IMG/VR virus record: IMGVR_UViG_3300034060_001141
Span: 1-24,030 of that record
Strand: one strand, 5' to 3'
DNA: 24,030 nucleotides
DNA from: a virus
Part shown: positions 1 through 6,740 of the stretch, piece after piece
Layout of the letters: each line of letters starts with the position of its first letter
Position numbering within the stretch: position 1 is the first letter of the stretch
Program-made: the position numbers and the translations under genes
Notes under the pieces: generated by a model
Told to the model about the DNA's origin: nothing
What the model saw: the letters and a program-made list of their open reading frames with translations, nothing else
The model's database searches: none

Positions 1-23
1 GTTGATTATTCTTGGTTGTTCCA

Positions 24-716
24 TCATATAAATTTAATTTCATTAGTTATAGGGTCCCAATCAATATTCCACGGAGTGTGAGAATAAAGATATTGCTCGT
101 TCAATACAGATGCATTGAAGTAGTGTGTGTGTCCGTCAAAGTAGTGACCATGACCACTGTGGATATGACCACAGATGTGGATCTTAGGTTTGATTTGTTT
201 GATTTTCTCTGCAAGTAATTCACAACCCAAGTGAACATTGCGGTTACCTTCAACATCATCCAATATTCCCCAAGCAGGTCCGTGAGTAATCAAGATATCA
301 ATACCTTCAGGTATCATATCCCATTTTGCTTTCAACTCTTCACCATTTTTTGGTAAGTTAAATGCCCAATTGTAGAACTCAGGTTGCCAAGGAGAACCCC
401 AAATTTTAATCTCAGGTCCATCACCATCTTGAATGGTCATTAACTCATCTTGGATGTAGTCAATAGTTTTGTATCCTGTTAAGATACCTTTAACTTTCTC
501 AACGTTGTTTTGAAAACCCCAATCGTGATTACCCGCAATAAATACTTTGTGATCGTAGGTTACGATTTTGTCATACCAACCCGCAAACTGAGTGATCTCG
601 TGTTCGTAACCCATAGAGCTTATGTCACCTGCGTGTAACAACAAATCACCACCAGGTAAATCGTGGTGTACGTGTTTGTGTTTTCCGTGTGTGTCTGATA
701 TAATAGTTAATTTCAT
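24..716 (-). CDS. Calcineurin-like metallophosphoesterase (intact)
   Basis: This 230-residue protein has the ordered metal-binding motifs of the calcineurin-like phosphoesterase superfamily: SDTHG at residues 7-11, GD at 30-31, GNHD at 62-65, THGP at 144-147 and GHIH at 183-186. It is therefore likely a two-metal phosphoesterase acting on a phosphomonoester or phosphodiester; the substrate cannot be read from the sequence. It is short and single-domain, without a signal peptide. It is led by its own TAnnTTTG box 4 nt before the ATG. A second, broken member of the same superfamily lies at 22046-22688. Enzymes of this fold can open 2',3'-cyclic phosphates, which would fit the RNA-repair genes elsewhere in the window, but that is inference. 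Confidence 0.93.
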   Translation of the reverse strand: MKLTIISDTHGKHKHVHHDLPGGDLLLHAGDISSMGYEHEITQFAGWYDKIVTYDHKVFIAGNHDWGFQNNVEKVKGILTGYKTIDYIQDELMTIQDGDGPEIKIWGSPWQPEFYNWAFNLPKNGEELKAKWDMIPEGIDILITHGPAWGILDDVEGNRNVHLGCELLAEKIKQIKPKIHICGHIHSGHGHYFDGHTHYFNASVLNEQYLYSHTPWNIDWDPITNEIKFI

Positions 717-720
717 AATA

Positions 721-728
721 CAAATATA
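721..728 (-). promoter_or_regulatory. Bacteroidota -7 promoter box TATATTTG
   Basis: On the minus strand the sequence is TATATTTG followed by TATT and the ATG of the metallophosphoesterase gene. It matches the Bacteroidota -7 consensus TAnnTTTG exactly and directly follows the TAG stop of the preceding 48-residue gene. A 4-nt gap to the ATG places the expected transcription start at or next to the start codon. Confidence 0.75.
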
Positions 729-875
729 CTACTTTTTTTTCAAATTAACTTCAATATTAAAACTAAAACATAAAAATGTTCCCATAATAATTATTATATT
801 ATCATAATAACCAAAATTAAGACCTAAACCAATCCCCTTAAATATATCTCCCCAAAATTCAACTCTTTTATTCAT
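729..875 (-). CDS. Small membrane-associated protein, 48 aa
   Basis: A 48-codon frame runs from an ATG that overlaps the DUF2452 gene stop by 4 nt (ATGA) to a TAG touching the next promoter box. It begins MNKRVEFWGD, continues with a Gly-rich segment (GIGLGLNFGYY), then a hydrophobic stretch IIIIMGTFLCFSF at about residues 27-39, and ends with three lysines. This suggests one membrane segment with a basic tail. It has no known function that I recognise. The tight coupling and exact use of the gap make a real gene likely. Confidence 0.65.
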   Translation of the reverse strand: MNKRVEFWGDIFKGIGLGLNFGYYDNIIIIMGTFLCFSFNIEVNLKKK

Positions 876-1249
876 AACTTAATCCATTTATTATCAAAGT
901 TTAATGTAAACGTTCCGATGTGTTCTTTATTCCACCTATTCGGTTCTATTAAAGATAAAAATGTTTTACCGTTTTGTCCATAGTATAAATGATATGTTTC
1001 ACCAATTACTGGTTCAAAACTAAATTTGGACCTATATACAATGTCATTCCATTTAAAGTCGTCAACCAATTTCTCATATTCCTTAACTAAAGTTTCGTAT
1101 CTGTTGGAGAACTCTTTATTAACTTTTATAATCTTAGAGTTCTTCCAACTTTCAACGTCGTCAGGTTTAATAACAGGAGCTCCCAAGTCAGTACCATACG
1201 GCATTATCCCAGGATTTTCTACATAGTTATCAGGTTTTTTATCTCCCAT
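872..1249 (-). CDS. DUF2452 family protein
   Basis: The 125-residue product matches my recollection of the DUF2452 family over its full length: KPDNYVENPG near the start, PYGTDLGAPVIKPDD at about 17-31, a central helical segment, then SFEPVIGETYHLYY and FLSLIEPNRWN, ending in WIKL. Family members are found in Bacteroidota and other bacteria and in phages, and their function is unknown. The gene starts 1 nt inside the previous stop (TAATG) and its own stop overlaps the next ATG by 4 nt, so it is part of the long operon read from the promoter near 6424. No signal peptide or membrane segment is visible. Confidence 0.85.
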   Translation of the reverse strand: MGDKKPDNYVENPGIMPYGTDLGAPVIKPDDVESWKNSKIIKVNKEFSNRYETLVKEYEKLVDDFKWNDIVYRSKFSFEPVIGETYHLYYGQNGKTFLSLIEPNRWNKEHIGTFTLNFDNKWIKL

Positions 1250-1572
1250 TAATAAGTATCAATTTGTTTTTTTATTCTTTCAAGAATATCCTCATTGGCA
1301 ATATTCTCATTAATTATGATTTGTTCCAAAAGATCCTTAATATCCCTTTTACTTCTATCTTTGGATCTTTGCCTTGTACTTAATTCCACACTATATAAAT
1401 GATACGAAATTTCATCTACCTCTTTCAACTTTTTGAAATACTTGGACATTCTTTGATCCAACTTTCTACTTCTTTCCATGTTAGTTACCGTTGGGAAAGC
1501 CTTATGTAATTCATCCAATCTACCTTTTAGGTACTGGATCTCTCCGTATTTAATAATGTCTTGTTCTGTCAT
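1249..1572 (-). CDS. Hypothetical helical protein, 107 aa
   Basis: I do not recognise this protein. It is highly charged and probably all-helical, with a basic centre rich in Arg, Lys and Ser (RQRSKDRSKRD, about residues 67-77) and no hydrophobic segment. It begins MTEQDIIKYGE and lies 5 nt after the stop of a 27-codon frame. Its stop overlaps the DUF2452 start by one base. The basic patch could bind nucleic acid, but nothing proves it. Confidence 0.75.
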   Translation of the reverse strand: MTEQDIIKYGEIQYLKGRLDELHKAFPTVTNMERSRKLDQRMSKYFKKLKEVDEISYHLYSVELSTRQRSKDRSKRDIKDLLEQIIINENIANEDILERIKKQIDTY

Positions 1573-1577
1573 AATTT

Positions 1578-1661
1578 TTAATAATTGCCTCTACCTGTGT
1601 AGATCATTGAGTTTATTCTTTCTTGTTCTAAAAATTTAAGTAGTCTCCAAAGTTTTTTCAT
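1578..1661 (-). CDS. Microprotein, 27 aa
   Basis: A 27-codon frame starts with an ATG overlapping the previous stop by 4 nt (ATGA) and ends 5 nt before the next ATG, filling the gap between two genes precisely. The product begins MKKLWRLLKFLEQER: basic and amphipathic, with two aromatic residues. The coupled start is the only support beyond the open frame, so it may instead be a spacer. Confidence 0.42.
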   Translation of the reverse strand: MKKLWRLLKFLEQERINSMIYTGRGNY

Positions 1662-1906
1662 TCTTCTTTAGTTTTAGTTATTAATAATGTAATACCCGCT
1701 TGACCAACAGATAACTCACGACTACTATACCTATTGTCATTTATAAAACCATAACCTTTAAATCTAAAAATTATTACATCCTTATTTTCAAACCATCCGT
1801 GTATTGCATTTGTCGCATAATCAATATTTGGTGATTTTATTAACCCTTGTTTCCAAGGTGTTTGGAACTCAGGTTCAAATTCATCTGGTGTAATATGAAT
1901 TATCAT
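1658..1906 (-). CDS. Hypothetical protein, 82 aa
   Basis: A small soluble-looking protein beginning MIIHITPDEFEPEF. A central stretch has alternating hydrophobic residues (DVIIFRFKGYGF, about 43-54) that suggest beta strands. It contains no cysteines or motif I recognise. It sits 6 nt after the preceding gene and overlaps the following 27-codon frame by 4 nt, so it belongs to the same operon. Confidence 0.72.
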   Translation of the reverse strand: MIIHITPDEFEPEFQTPWKQGLIKSPNIDYATNAIHGWFENKDVIIFRFKGYGFINDNRYSSRELSVGQAGITLLITKTKEE

Positions 1907-1912
1907 TTTCTT

Positions 1913-2197
1913 TTAATTTTTATAATCACTCCAATCCCAACCTAAAAATAGTTTCATACATTTTCTATGTAACCAATTTGGTTTTTTTATAAAGTGAATA
2001 CAAAACCCATCACCGGCACCAATACAATATTTACCTACTCTTTTGGGTAATTTAATACCATCATTTTGTTTATAAACATGATTTGGATCAAAGTCTTTAA
2101 TGTCCACTTCAATTATTTCTCTTTTCTTTCTAGGTTTGTAGTATTTCTTTTTAGGTTTCCCATCTACATTTTCTTTTGTTATTGCTTTTTCTGTCAT
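1913..2197 (-). CDS. Lysine-rich hypothetical protein with conserved C-terminal segment
   Basis: The 94-residue product has a very basic N-terminal third (KPKKKYYKPRKKRE, about 14-27) and a compact C-terminus with KYCIGAGDGFC, then KPNWLHRKCMKLFLGW. The last segment (a WxHRxxMKLxLGW pattern) resembles the ends of many small tailed-phage proteins of unknown function, as far as I recall. Two cysteines five residues apart and a third nearby might bind metal. The ATG directly follows the stop of the upstream gene. Confidence 0.75.
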   Translation of the reverse strand: MTEKAITKENVDGKPKKKYYKPRKKREIIEVDIKDFDPNHVYKQNDGIKLPKRVGKYCIGAGDGFCIHFIKKPNWLHRKCMKLFLGWDWSDYKN

Positions 2198-2548
2198 TTA
2201 ATTTTTTATATGTTCTAATTGATCCTCGTTGAAAATATGAAGGAGTCCGTACTCATCCATCTCACCAACAATTCTTACGTTCCCATCTACGGTTTTGAAT
2301 ACCGATACAATGGTACAAGGAAATTTATATCCTTTTAATTTAACTGCTTTATCCCCTACTTGGAATTTTGTTTTATTTGTTTGTGGTAAATCCCCATCTG
2401 ATATTAAAGGGTCATCCCATGATGTGTCTCTTTCCATAAATTTTTTAATTTTAGGTTCAAATACCTGTTTCTCCCATTCCTCAAAAGTCATCTTTGACTC
2501 TTGGTTTTCAAATAAATAATTTTCGTATTGTGATTTTAGTGTTGACAT
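2198..2548 (-). CDS. Phage protein with SH3-like C-terminal region
   Basis: This 116-residue protein has two parts. The N-terminus (about 1-40) is helical and contains SKMTFEEWEKQVFEP. The C-terminal part (about 60-113) contains VGDKAVKLKGYKFPCTIVSV, then a DGN turn and GLLHIFNEDQL. The C-terminal pattern is one I associate with small phage proteins that are likely SH3-barrel folds, often annotated only as hypothetical. A role in binding a partner protein or nucleic acid is possible but not shown. Confidence 0.8.
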   Translation of the reverse strand: MSTLKSQYENYLFENQESKMTFEEWEKQVFEPKIKKFMERDTSWDDPLISDGDLPQTNKTKFQVGDKAVKLKGYKFPCTIVSVFKTVDGNVRIVGEMDEYGLLHIFNEDQLEHIKN

Positions 2549-2552
2549 AATT

Positions 2553-2990
2553 TTAATCTATAACATCTGTTAAGTACTGACCTGGACCTAATTTCACTTT
2601 ATATAAAGTTTGTCCTTTTGGAGCTTCCATTCCATCCATCTCGTCCATCCAATTATCCCAATTTTTTTCCAATAAGTCAACAAACGAATCATTGTTTCCT
2701 CTGTCTTTATAACGTTGGATGTACTCATCTTTAATGTCTCTGTTTGGATACACCAATACAAATGGAATTCCTTTTTTCAACATGGCATCTCTAACATCTT
2801 TATGTGACGATACTAAAATTTTATCAACTTTAGGATCCTGAACGTTTCTTTCAATATGTTCAATGTAATTGTCAGGGAAATGTTTCTTATCAAACTTTGA
2901 ACTATCGCTATCCAATACGTTTTTTTCTGTGGTGTTAAAATAAGTTGTCTTCCCTACACCAGGGAATGCTGAATATACTTTTGTTCTCAT
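2553..2990 (-). CDS. P-loop nucleoside/nucleotide kinase-like protein
   Basis: The 145-residue protein has a Walker A motif near its start (SAFPGVGKTT, residues 7-16), a DSDSSKFDK motif at about 28-36, a central VSSHKDVRD segment and a hydrophobic strand ending in VLVYPNRDIKDEY, followed by YKDRGNND and a helical C-terminus. This order is typical of a phage family of adenylate/deoxynucleotide-kinase-like P-loop proteins common in tailed phages. It probably phosphorylates a nucleotide or related small substrate. It lies one gene away from thymidylate synthase, which supports a place in nucleotide metabolism; the exact substrate is unknown. Confidence 0.82.
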   Translation of the reverse strand: MRTKVYSAFPGVGKTTYFNTTEKNVLDSDSSKFDKKHFPDNYIEHIERNVQDPKVDKILVSSHKDVRDAMLKKGIPFVLVYPNRDIKDEYIQRYKDRGNNDSFVDLLEKNWDNWMDEMDGMEAPKGQTLYKVKLGPGQYLTDVID

Positions 2991-3220
2991 AATTCGTTTT
3001 TAAAATATTCTTTTATTTTATCGTCATGGGGTTTATTAATATCGTCCAATAGATCCGCAATCATTCTTAATGAATGTGATGTCCAAAATCCATTTTCCTG
3101 TGTGGTATGATCAAAATAATAATATCCATCAACATCCATTATTAAATAACCAATAAGTCTATTACCAAATAAAACTCTTTGGTTAGCTTCATTTATTATT
3201 TCAGTTCTTAATTCAATCAT
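2987..3220 (-). CDS. Hypothetical protein, 77 aa
   Basis: I do not recognise this protein. It has a likely beta-rich N-terminal half with GYLIMDVDGYYYFDH (about 24-38), followed by a helical half (SLRMIADLLDDIN). It sits between thymidylate synthase and the P-loop kinase-like gene and overlaps the latter by 4 nt, so its translation is probably coupled to both. Confidence 0.72.
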   Translation of the reverse strand: MIELRTEIINEANQRVLFGNRLIGYLIMDVDGYYYFDHTTQENGFWTSHSLRMIADLLDDINKPHDDKIKEYFKNEL

Positions 3221-3223
3221 AAT

Positions 3224-4465
3224 TTAATTACTTAGTGGTGCTTTAATAGTTGGGTGTGATTGATAGTTTTCAATAACAAAATCAGTATTATCTAAATGAG
3301 TTAACAATGATAAATCCTCACCTAATGATTTATAAAACTCATCAGTTTTTAGATGTTTTAATGTTGGTAGTGGGTATGGTTCTCTTGTTCGTCTTTCAAC
3401 AGGATACATTTCATCTATATCCTCATGAGTACAAGTGAACGGAATACCAAAATCCATAATGTCAAAATTATTGTATTTCTTACTTGCTAAATCAATACGT
3501 TCTTCAATTGTTAACTCTCTACCAATCTGTTCCTTTGCCTGTTCAATATGATTCAAATACAAATGTGTATCACCTAAATTACCAATCAATTCATCAGGAA
3601 CCATATTAACTTCTTTTGCAATGATTTCAAGTAGTAAACCTAAGAATGTATCTACTGAACGTTGATTCCACATTAAAGAGATTGCTCGGGTTGGGATTCC
3701 TGCTTTATTGTATTGTTCTTCTTTAGACCAATTATTCATCATAAATTCATAACCCCTTTCATCGAATATTCGATATCTTTCTTTCTCACTCAACTCTCTT
3801 GTATAAACTTGAAATCCATAATGACAAGGTGGTAAAGTCATTTGGTCCAATTCACCAACATTCCACGCATTAACCATTAATCGTCTTGAATCTGGGTTTG
3901 TTTTAAGGTCGTTGATTAGGTTTGCGATTTGGTCAAATGTTCTATAATGTCTAATGCCATCCCACATATCAGCTCCACATATTTCTTCATCTATTCCATC
4001 AACATCTTGTTTTTGTTCTTTAGTTAAGTAAGTCCATTCTCTCCATTGTTTACCATATACCGGACCTAAATCACCCCACTTATTAGCAAACTCATTATCT
4101 GTTTTGATTAGTCTAATAAATTCTTCCTTAGTTGGAACGTAGTAACCTGTATAATCTTCTTTACCTGAATGTTCGTTATACCATTTTTCAAACGCTTTAT
4201 AAGCATCACCATCCCAAATATGACAATTATTATCCACAAGGAATTTAATGTTTGTATCACCACGTAAGAACCATAATAATTCTGTTGTGATTGTTTTGAA
4301 TGGCATCTTCTTTGTTGTAAGTAATGGGAAACCATCTGACATCTTATGTCTTATCTGTCTTCCGAATATTGAAAGTGTGCCTGTTCCCGTACGATCTGAT
4401 TTTGTAACTCCGTTATCTATAATATCTTGGAGTAGGTCTGTATATTGTTTGTCTAAATTATTCAT
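3224..4465 (-). CDS. thyA: Thymidylate synthase with phage-type insertions
   Basis: The protein converts dUMP to dTMP using methylenetetrahydrofolate. Visible signatures are DRTGTGT (24-30), FPLLTTKK (46-53), GDLGPVYGKQWR (131-142), DSRRLMVNAWN (192-202) and the active-site LPPCHYGFQV (211-220, catalytic Cys214), then GDTHLYLNH (298-306). I start it at the ATG at 4465, because MNNLDKQYTDLLQ aligns with the usual TS N-terminus; the frame stays open 11 codons further upstream. At 413 residues it is much longer than the usual ~264, because of inserts at about 91-130, 146-172 and 225-257. Its start overlaps the upstream microgene by 8 nt. Phages with DNA-rich bursts commonly carry TS. Confidence 0.97.
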   Translation of the reverse strand: MNNLDKQYTDLLQDIIDNGVTKSDRTGTGTLSIFGRQIRHKMSDGFPLLTTKKMPFKTITTELLWFLRGDTNIKFLVDNNCHIWDGDAYKAFEKWYNEHSGKEDYTGYYVPTKEEFIRLIKTDNEFANKWGDLGPVYGKQWREWTYLTKEQKQDVDGIDEEICGADMWDGIRHYRTFDQIANLINDLKTNPDSRRLMVNAWNVGELDQMTLPPCHYGFQVYTRELSEKERYRIFDERGYEFMMNNWSKEEQYNKAGIPTRAISLMWNQRSVDTFLGLLLEIIAKEVNMVPDELIGNLGDTHLYLNHIEQAKEQIGRELTIEERIDLASKKYNNFDIMDFGIPFTCTHEDIDEMYPVERRTREPYPLPTLKHLKTDEFYKSLGEDLSLLTHLDNTDFVIENYQSHPTIKAPLSN

Positions 4466-4598
4466 TAATGATTGTTTTAAGTCGTTTAATTTCCTCAATT
4501 ACATCATCACCCAATTCAATCTTGGACATCATTGATAGGTCTACCACTTGAGAGTATAATACTTTAATTAACTCGTCTTTTGCTTCTTCTTTATTCAT
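4458..4598 (-). CDS. Acidic microprotein, 46 aa
   Basis: A 46-codon frame starts MNKEEAKDEL and ends in a Glu codon. Both ends use an 8-nt overlap with its neighbours (sequence ATGAATAA), which is the same junction found repeatedly in this region. The middle contains LGDDVIEEI, close to LGDDIEEEI in the 56-residue gene at 4964, which suggests a paralogous pair. Function unknown; probably helical. Confidence 0.68.
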   Translation of the reverse strand: MNKEEAKDELIKVLYSQVVDLSMMSKIELGDDVIEEIKRLKTIINE

Positions 4599-4971
4599 AA
4601 CTTTCAATTGTTTTATCGTTGTATGTTATTGTGATTAGTTTGGTTGGGGTATTCCATTCATTATTCATTCTCCATTCTATGTCTTCAAGGTTGATAGTAC
4701 GATTCCATGAATAATCCCATTTTTCTTTACATAAACCCATTCTCTCTTCCAAACTCAGTTCTCGTTCCTCAATCTTTAGTCCCCACTTTTCAGAGAATGT
4801 TTTATCGGAAGTACATAAACCAACAAACATTTCTTTGTTGGGTTTACGATAGGTTTTTTTACCATCCATTCGTGCAACTAAAAGACACATCCCAATAGAA
4901 TTATCCTTTTCATATTCCTTTGAATAATTCTCATATGCCTTATCCAATAAATCTTGTTGTTCTTTATTCAT
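4591..4971 (-). CDS. Hypothetical protein with KWG/RELSLEER motifs
   Basis: The 126-residue product begins MNKEQQDLLDKAYENY. At 44-63 it has PNKEMFVGLCTSDKTFSEKW and directly afterwards RELSLEER (70-77), then a Trp-rich C-terminal part. Both motifs recur in the insertions of the neighbouring thymidylate synthase (PTKEEF...FANKWG and RELTIEER). I recall the FSEKWGLKI segment from other phage hypothetical proteins, but know no function. Both ends overlap adjacent microgenes by 8 nt. Confidence 0.78.
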   Translation of the reverse strand: MNKEQQDLLDKAYENYSKEYEKDNSIGMCLLVARMDGKKTYRKPNKEMFVGLCTSDKTFSEKWGLKIEERELSLEERMGLCKEKWDYSWNRTINLEDIEWRMNNEWNTPTKLITITYNDKTIESYE

Positions 4972-5134
4972 CTTTCTTTTTATTTAATCTCCTTTCAATT
5001 ATAGATTCAAGCTCTGTTATTATTTCTTCCTCAATATCATCACCCAAGTTATACCACCAATCATCAAAACCACTTCTATCACATAATGAATCTATGATCT
5101 CTAAAACACATTTTTTGATTTCTCGTTTACTCAT
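4964..5134 (-). CDS. Acidic microprotein, 56 aa
   Basis: A 56-codon frame starting MSKREIKKCVLEI overlaps the upstream gene by 4 nt and the downstream one by 8 nt. It has a FDDWWYNLGDDIEEEI core and an amphipathic, charged C-terminal helix ending KKKDE. It resembles the 46-residue protein at 4458 in the LGDD-EEI motif and overall order. No function is known to me. Confidence 0.72.
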   Translation of the reverse strand: MSKREIKKCVLEIIDSLCDRSGFDDWWYNLGDDIEEEIITELESIIERRLNKKKDE

Positions 5135-5361
5135 TTGTATATTGATGGTCTTGAACCATTAAGTTTCTGACTTAATAATGTTTCCTTGAAACACTTAACA
5201 AATTCTTCTTTTATGTCTTCAACAACGATATCGTTACCGTACACCATTACATCTTTCTTAATTCTATCTTTCCAATGATAATTTATTGGGTAGTTGTATA
5301 AAAGGAAGTTCTCCATTTCCTCCATAGTAAAGGAAAGTTCTATTTTAATTCGTTTACTCAT
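5131..5361 (-). CDS. Hypothetical protein, 76 aa
   Basis: A small protein beginning MSKRIKIELSFTMEEM, with a probable strand-helix-strand layout: a hydrophobic NFLLYNYPI segment at about 18-26, a Trp-Lys-Asp turn, then a helix containing DIKEEFVKCFKETLL. I do not recognise it. Its start overlaps the previous gene by 8 nt (ATGAGTAA) and its stop overlaps the next by 4 nt. Confidence 0.72.
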   Translation of the reverse strand: MSKRIKIELSFTMEEMENFLLYNYPINYHWKDRIKKDVMVYGNDIVVEDIKEEFVKCFKETLLSQKLNGSRPSIYK

Positions 5362-5518
5362 CTTTATTTTCTTTTGTTATTTCTAATGATTTTACACCTA
5401 TAACATCATCTTCTTTTAAACCATGTAATTGTAGTGGAATTTTAAGAGATTTAAATAAATTTTTTTGTAGATATTCGATATCCTCAATTTCTTCTATTGA
5501 TAATTTTTTATCATTCAT
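5354..5518 (-). CDS. Microprotein resembling a portal-protein segment, 54 aa
   Basis: The 54-residue product contains IEEIEDIEYLQKNLFKSLKI at residues 8-27, then GVKSLEITKEN near the C-terminus. This reads like a piece of a T4-type portal protein (gp20 family), where a DVEYFQKKLYKSLNVP-like helix is followed by a GRASEITRDE-like segment. At 54 residues it cannot be a portal itself, so it may be a decayed fragment, a domestic mimic or a chance match. Both ends use the 8-nt overlaps seen nearby, which supports it as a translated gene. Confidence 0.6.
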   Translation of the reverse strand: MNDKKLSIEEIEDIEYLQKNLFKSLKIPLQLHGLKEDDVIGVKSLEITKENKDE

Positions 5519-5648
5519 CTTCATCTTTGTTTAGTAATTTACGACCTTCTTCCCATATTGACGATCCACACATATAAGGGTGTTCAATAACATCTTCAAG
5601 AAATTCCTCAAGTTCTTTTATTCTAATATCCTTTTCTTCTTCTGTCAT
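5511..5648 (-). CDS. Acidic microprotein, 45 aa
   Basis: A 45-codon frame beginning MTEEEKDIRIKELEEFLEDV, so mostly an acidic helix, followed by HPYMCGSSIWEEGRKLL and an acidic tail (KDEDE). It overlaps its upstream neighbour by 4 nt and its downstream neighbour by 8 nt (ATGAATGA). I know no family. Confidence 0.65.
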   Translation of the reverse strand: MTEEEKDIRIKELEEFLEDVIEHPYMCGSSIWEEGRKLLNKDEDE

Positions 5649-5731
5649 CTTTTAAAATATGATTTAAATTTCATCCAAACTATTTCAGGATAATTCCATA
5701 ACCACCAAAAGAATATATAAATTTTTCTCAT
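5645..5731 (-). CDS. Aromatic-rich microprotein, 28 aa
   Basis: A 28-codon frame with start overlapping the previous stop by one base (TGATG) and stop overlapping the next start by 4 nt. The product starts MRKIYIFFWWLWNYPEIVW and ends in a basic tail, giving a short, very aromatic membrane-inserting segment. It may be a membrane microprotein or simply a coupling element. Confidence 0.5.
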   Translation of the reverse strand: MRKIYIFFWWLWNYPEIVWMKFKSYFKR

Positions 5732-6006
5732 CAGTCAATTGTTTTAAATGTTGTTGATTTCACTTTATAACCCTCCTCTTCTAAAATACTTTTTTTAAAC
5801 CCTTCAATTACATTAAGAGCTCCTTCTTCGGTATTATGCGATTCTGTCATACCATTTGTTAGTATATAACGGTTGTACTGTGTAATTATATTCTCCCAAT
5901 TGGTACCCAACCAAACAACCCTACCTGTTCTCAACTTAGGTGTCCCAACTTGTGGTATGTAACGTTTTTCTCCGTTGTTACGTTCTTCTATTTTAATTCT
6001 ATACAT
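5731..6006 (-). CDS. Hypothetical protein, 91 aa
   Basis: I choose the ATG at 6006 (MYRIKIEERNNGEKRY), two bases after the stop of the receiver-domain gene; a longer frame reaches 6042 but would overlap that gene by 34 nt. The product has a basic strand-rich N-terminal half (TGRVVWLGTNWENI, about 28-41) and a helical C-terminal half. Its pattern of a conserved Trp-Asn turn followed by a helix is reminiscent of small DNA-binding-like phage proteins, but I cannot name the family. Confidence 0.7.
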   Translation of the reverse strand: MYRIKIEERNNGEKRYIPQVGTPKLRTGRVVWLGTNWENIITQYNRYILTNGMTESHNTEEGALNVIEGFKKSILEEEGYKVKSTTFKTID

Positions 6007-6008
6007 AT

Positions 6009-6419
6009 CTATACTGTGTGTTCTATTTGTACTCTTACACAATTCTGAGGTAATCTACTTAAGTGTCTGTAATTGTTGATGTAACCCATCATATTACCAC
6101 TACCAATAGCATTTGCAGAATGAACCACAACTTCCACAACAGGTTTACCATCCATCCATTGATTAACCAACCATTTGGTACAATCCATTCCTGTTTTCTC
6201 AGTGATGTTATCATAATTGATTGCGTAGTTTTTTACAACACCATACAACCATTCATTCATCGCACTATCACCTAAGTCGTGATCCAACGATATCAAATCA
6301 ATGTTCTCCAACCCAATTGAGTTTATCTTTTGAACGAACTCATCATAAGAACGAACAACGATCCAACTTGGATCTACTGGTGTGCGAACATCATCCAAAT
6401 ATATTTTTACTTTATCCAT
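6009..6419 (-). CDS. Cyclic-phosphate-processing receiver-domain (cPPR) protein
   Basis: The 136-residue product fits the stand-alone receiver-like family named cyclic-phosphate processing receiver domain. It has KIYLDDVRTP at 5-14, SYDEF, ISLDHDLGD at 43-51 and, in place of the usual receiver lysine region, VVHSANAIGSGNM at 98-110. The paired aspartates at 9-10 and Asp46/Asp48 would form the acidic pocket. The family was defined in the context of RNA-repair systems and is predicted to act on 2',3'-cyclic phosphate ends, not in two-component signalling. It leads a long operon from its own promoter 4 nt upstream. Other RNA-repair-type genes occur elsewhere in the window. Confidence 0.8.
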   Translation of the reverse strand: MDKVKIYLDDVRTPVDPSWIVVRSYDEFVQKINSIGLENIDLISLDHDLGDSAMNEWLYGVVKNYAINYDNITEKTGMDCTKWLVNQWMDGKPVVEVVVHSANAIGSGNMMGYINNYRHLSRLPQNCVRVQIEHTV

Positions 6420-6423
6420 ATTA

Positions 6424-6431
6424 CAAATGTA
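6424..6431 (-). promoter_or_regulatory. Bacteroidota -7 promoter box TACATTTG
   Basis: The minus strand reads TACATTTG, TAAT, then the ATG of the receiver-domain gene. The box abuts the TAG stop of the upstream gene. The arrangement (stop codon, box, 4 nt, ATG) is the same as at 721-728. No TTTG is seen at the -33 position. Confidence 0.72.
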
Positions 6432-6740
6432 CTATTTTTTTATTAAACCTAAATCTATTCTATATTGTTTTATCTTAGATCTCATTTCCTGAAATTCATC
6501 ACCATCACTAGCCTGATGACCTTTCATGACCGCAGAAGTAATTATCATTTCATTATCAAGTATATAAGATAACTTCTCCTGATCCGTTAGTTCACAAGGT
6601 GTAACCTCAGTTCTAATGTAAGTTCGGATCATTTCTTTAATATTATTGATCTGTTTGGTGGGATTGGTTTTCCCATTATAACTCATAACAGAAGAATCAT
6701 AGATATACTTACATAGTTGTTGTAATTTATCTATTCCCAT
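6432..6740 (-). CDS. Hypothetical protein, 102 aa
   Basis: A probably helical protein starting MGIDKLQQLCKYIY, with a central segment EQEKLSYILDNE-like in character and a C-terminal ASDGDEFQEMRSKI. No motif is recognised. It starts one base inside the previous stop (TAATG) and is the last gene of the operon read from the promoter at 8890. Confidence 0.72.
   Translation of the reverse strand: MGIDKLQQLCKYIYDSSVMSYNGKTNPTKQINNIKEMIRTYIRTEVTPCELTDQEKLSYILDNEMIITSAVMKGHQASDGDEFQEMRSKIKQYRIDLGLIKK

Noticed and set aside
12-218. Plus-strand coding frames throughout the window
   Set aside because: They lie opposite well-supported minus-strand genes, show no recognisable products and have no promoters; they are mirror frames of real genes.
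4108-4335. 75-residue minus-strand frame inside thymidylate synthase
   Set aside because: It is a different frame of a clearly coding region and has no support of its own.
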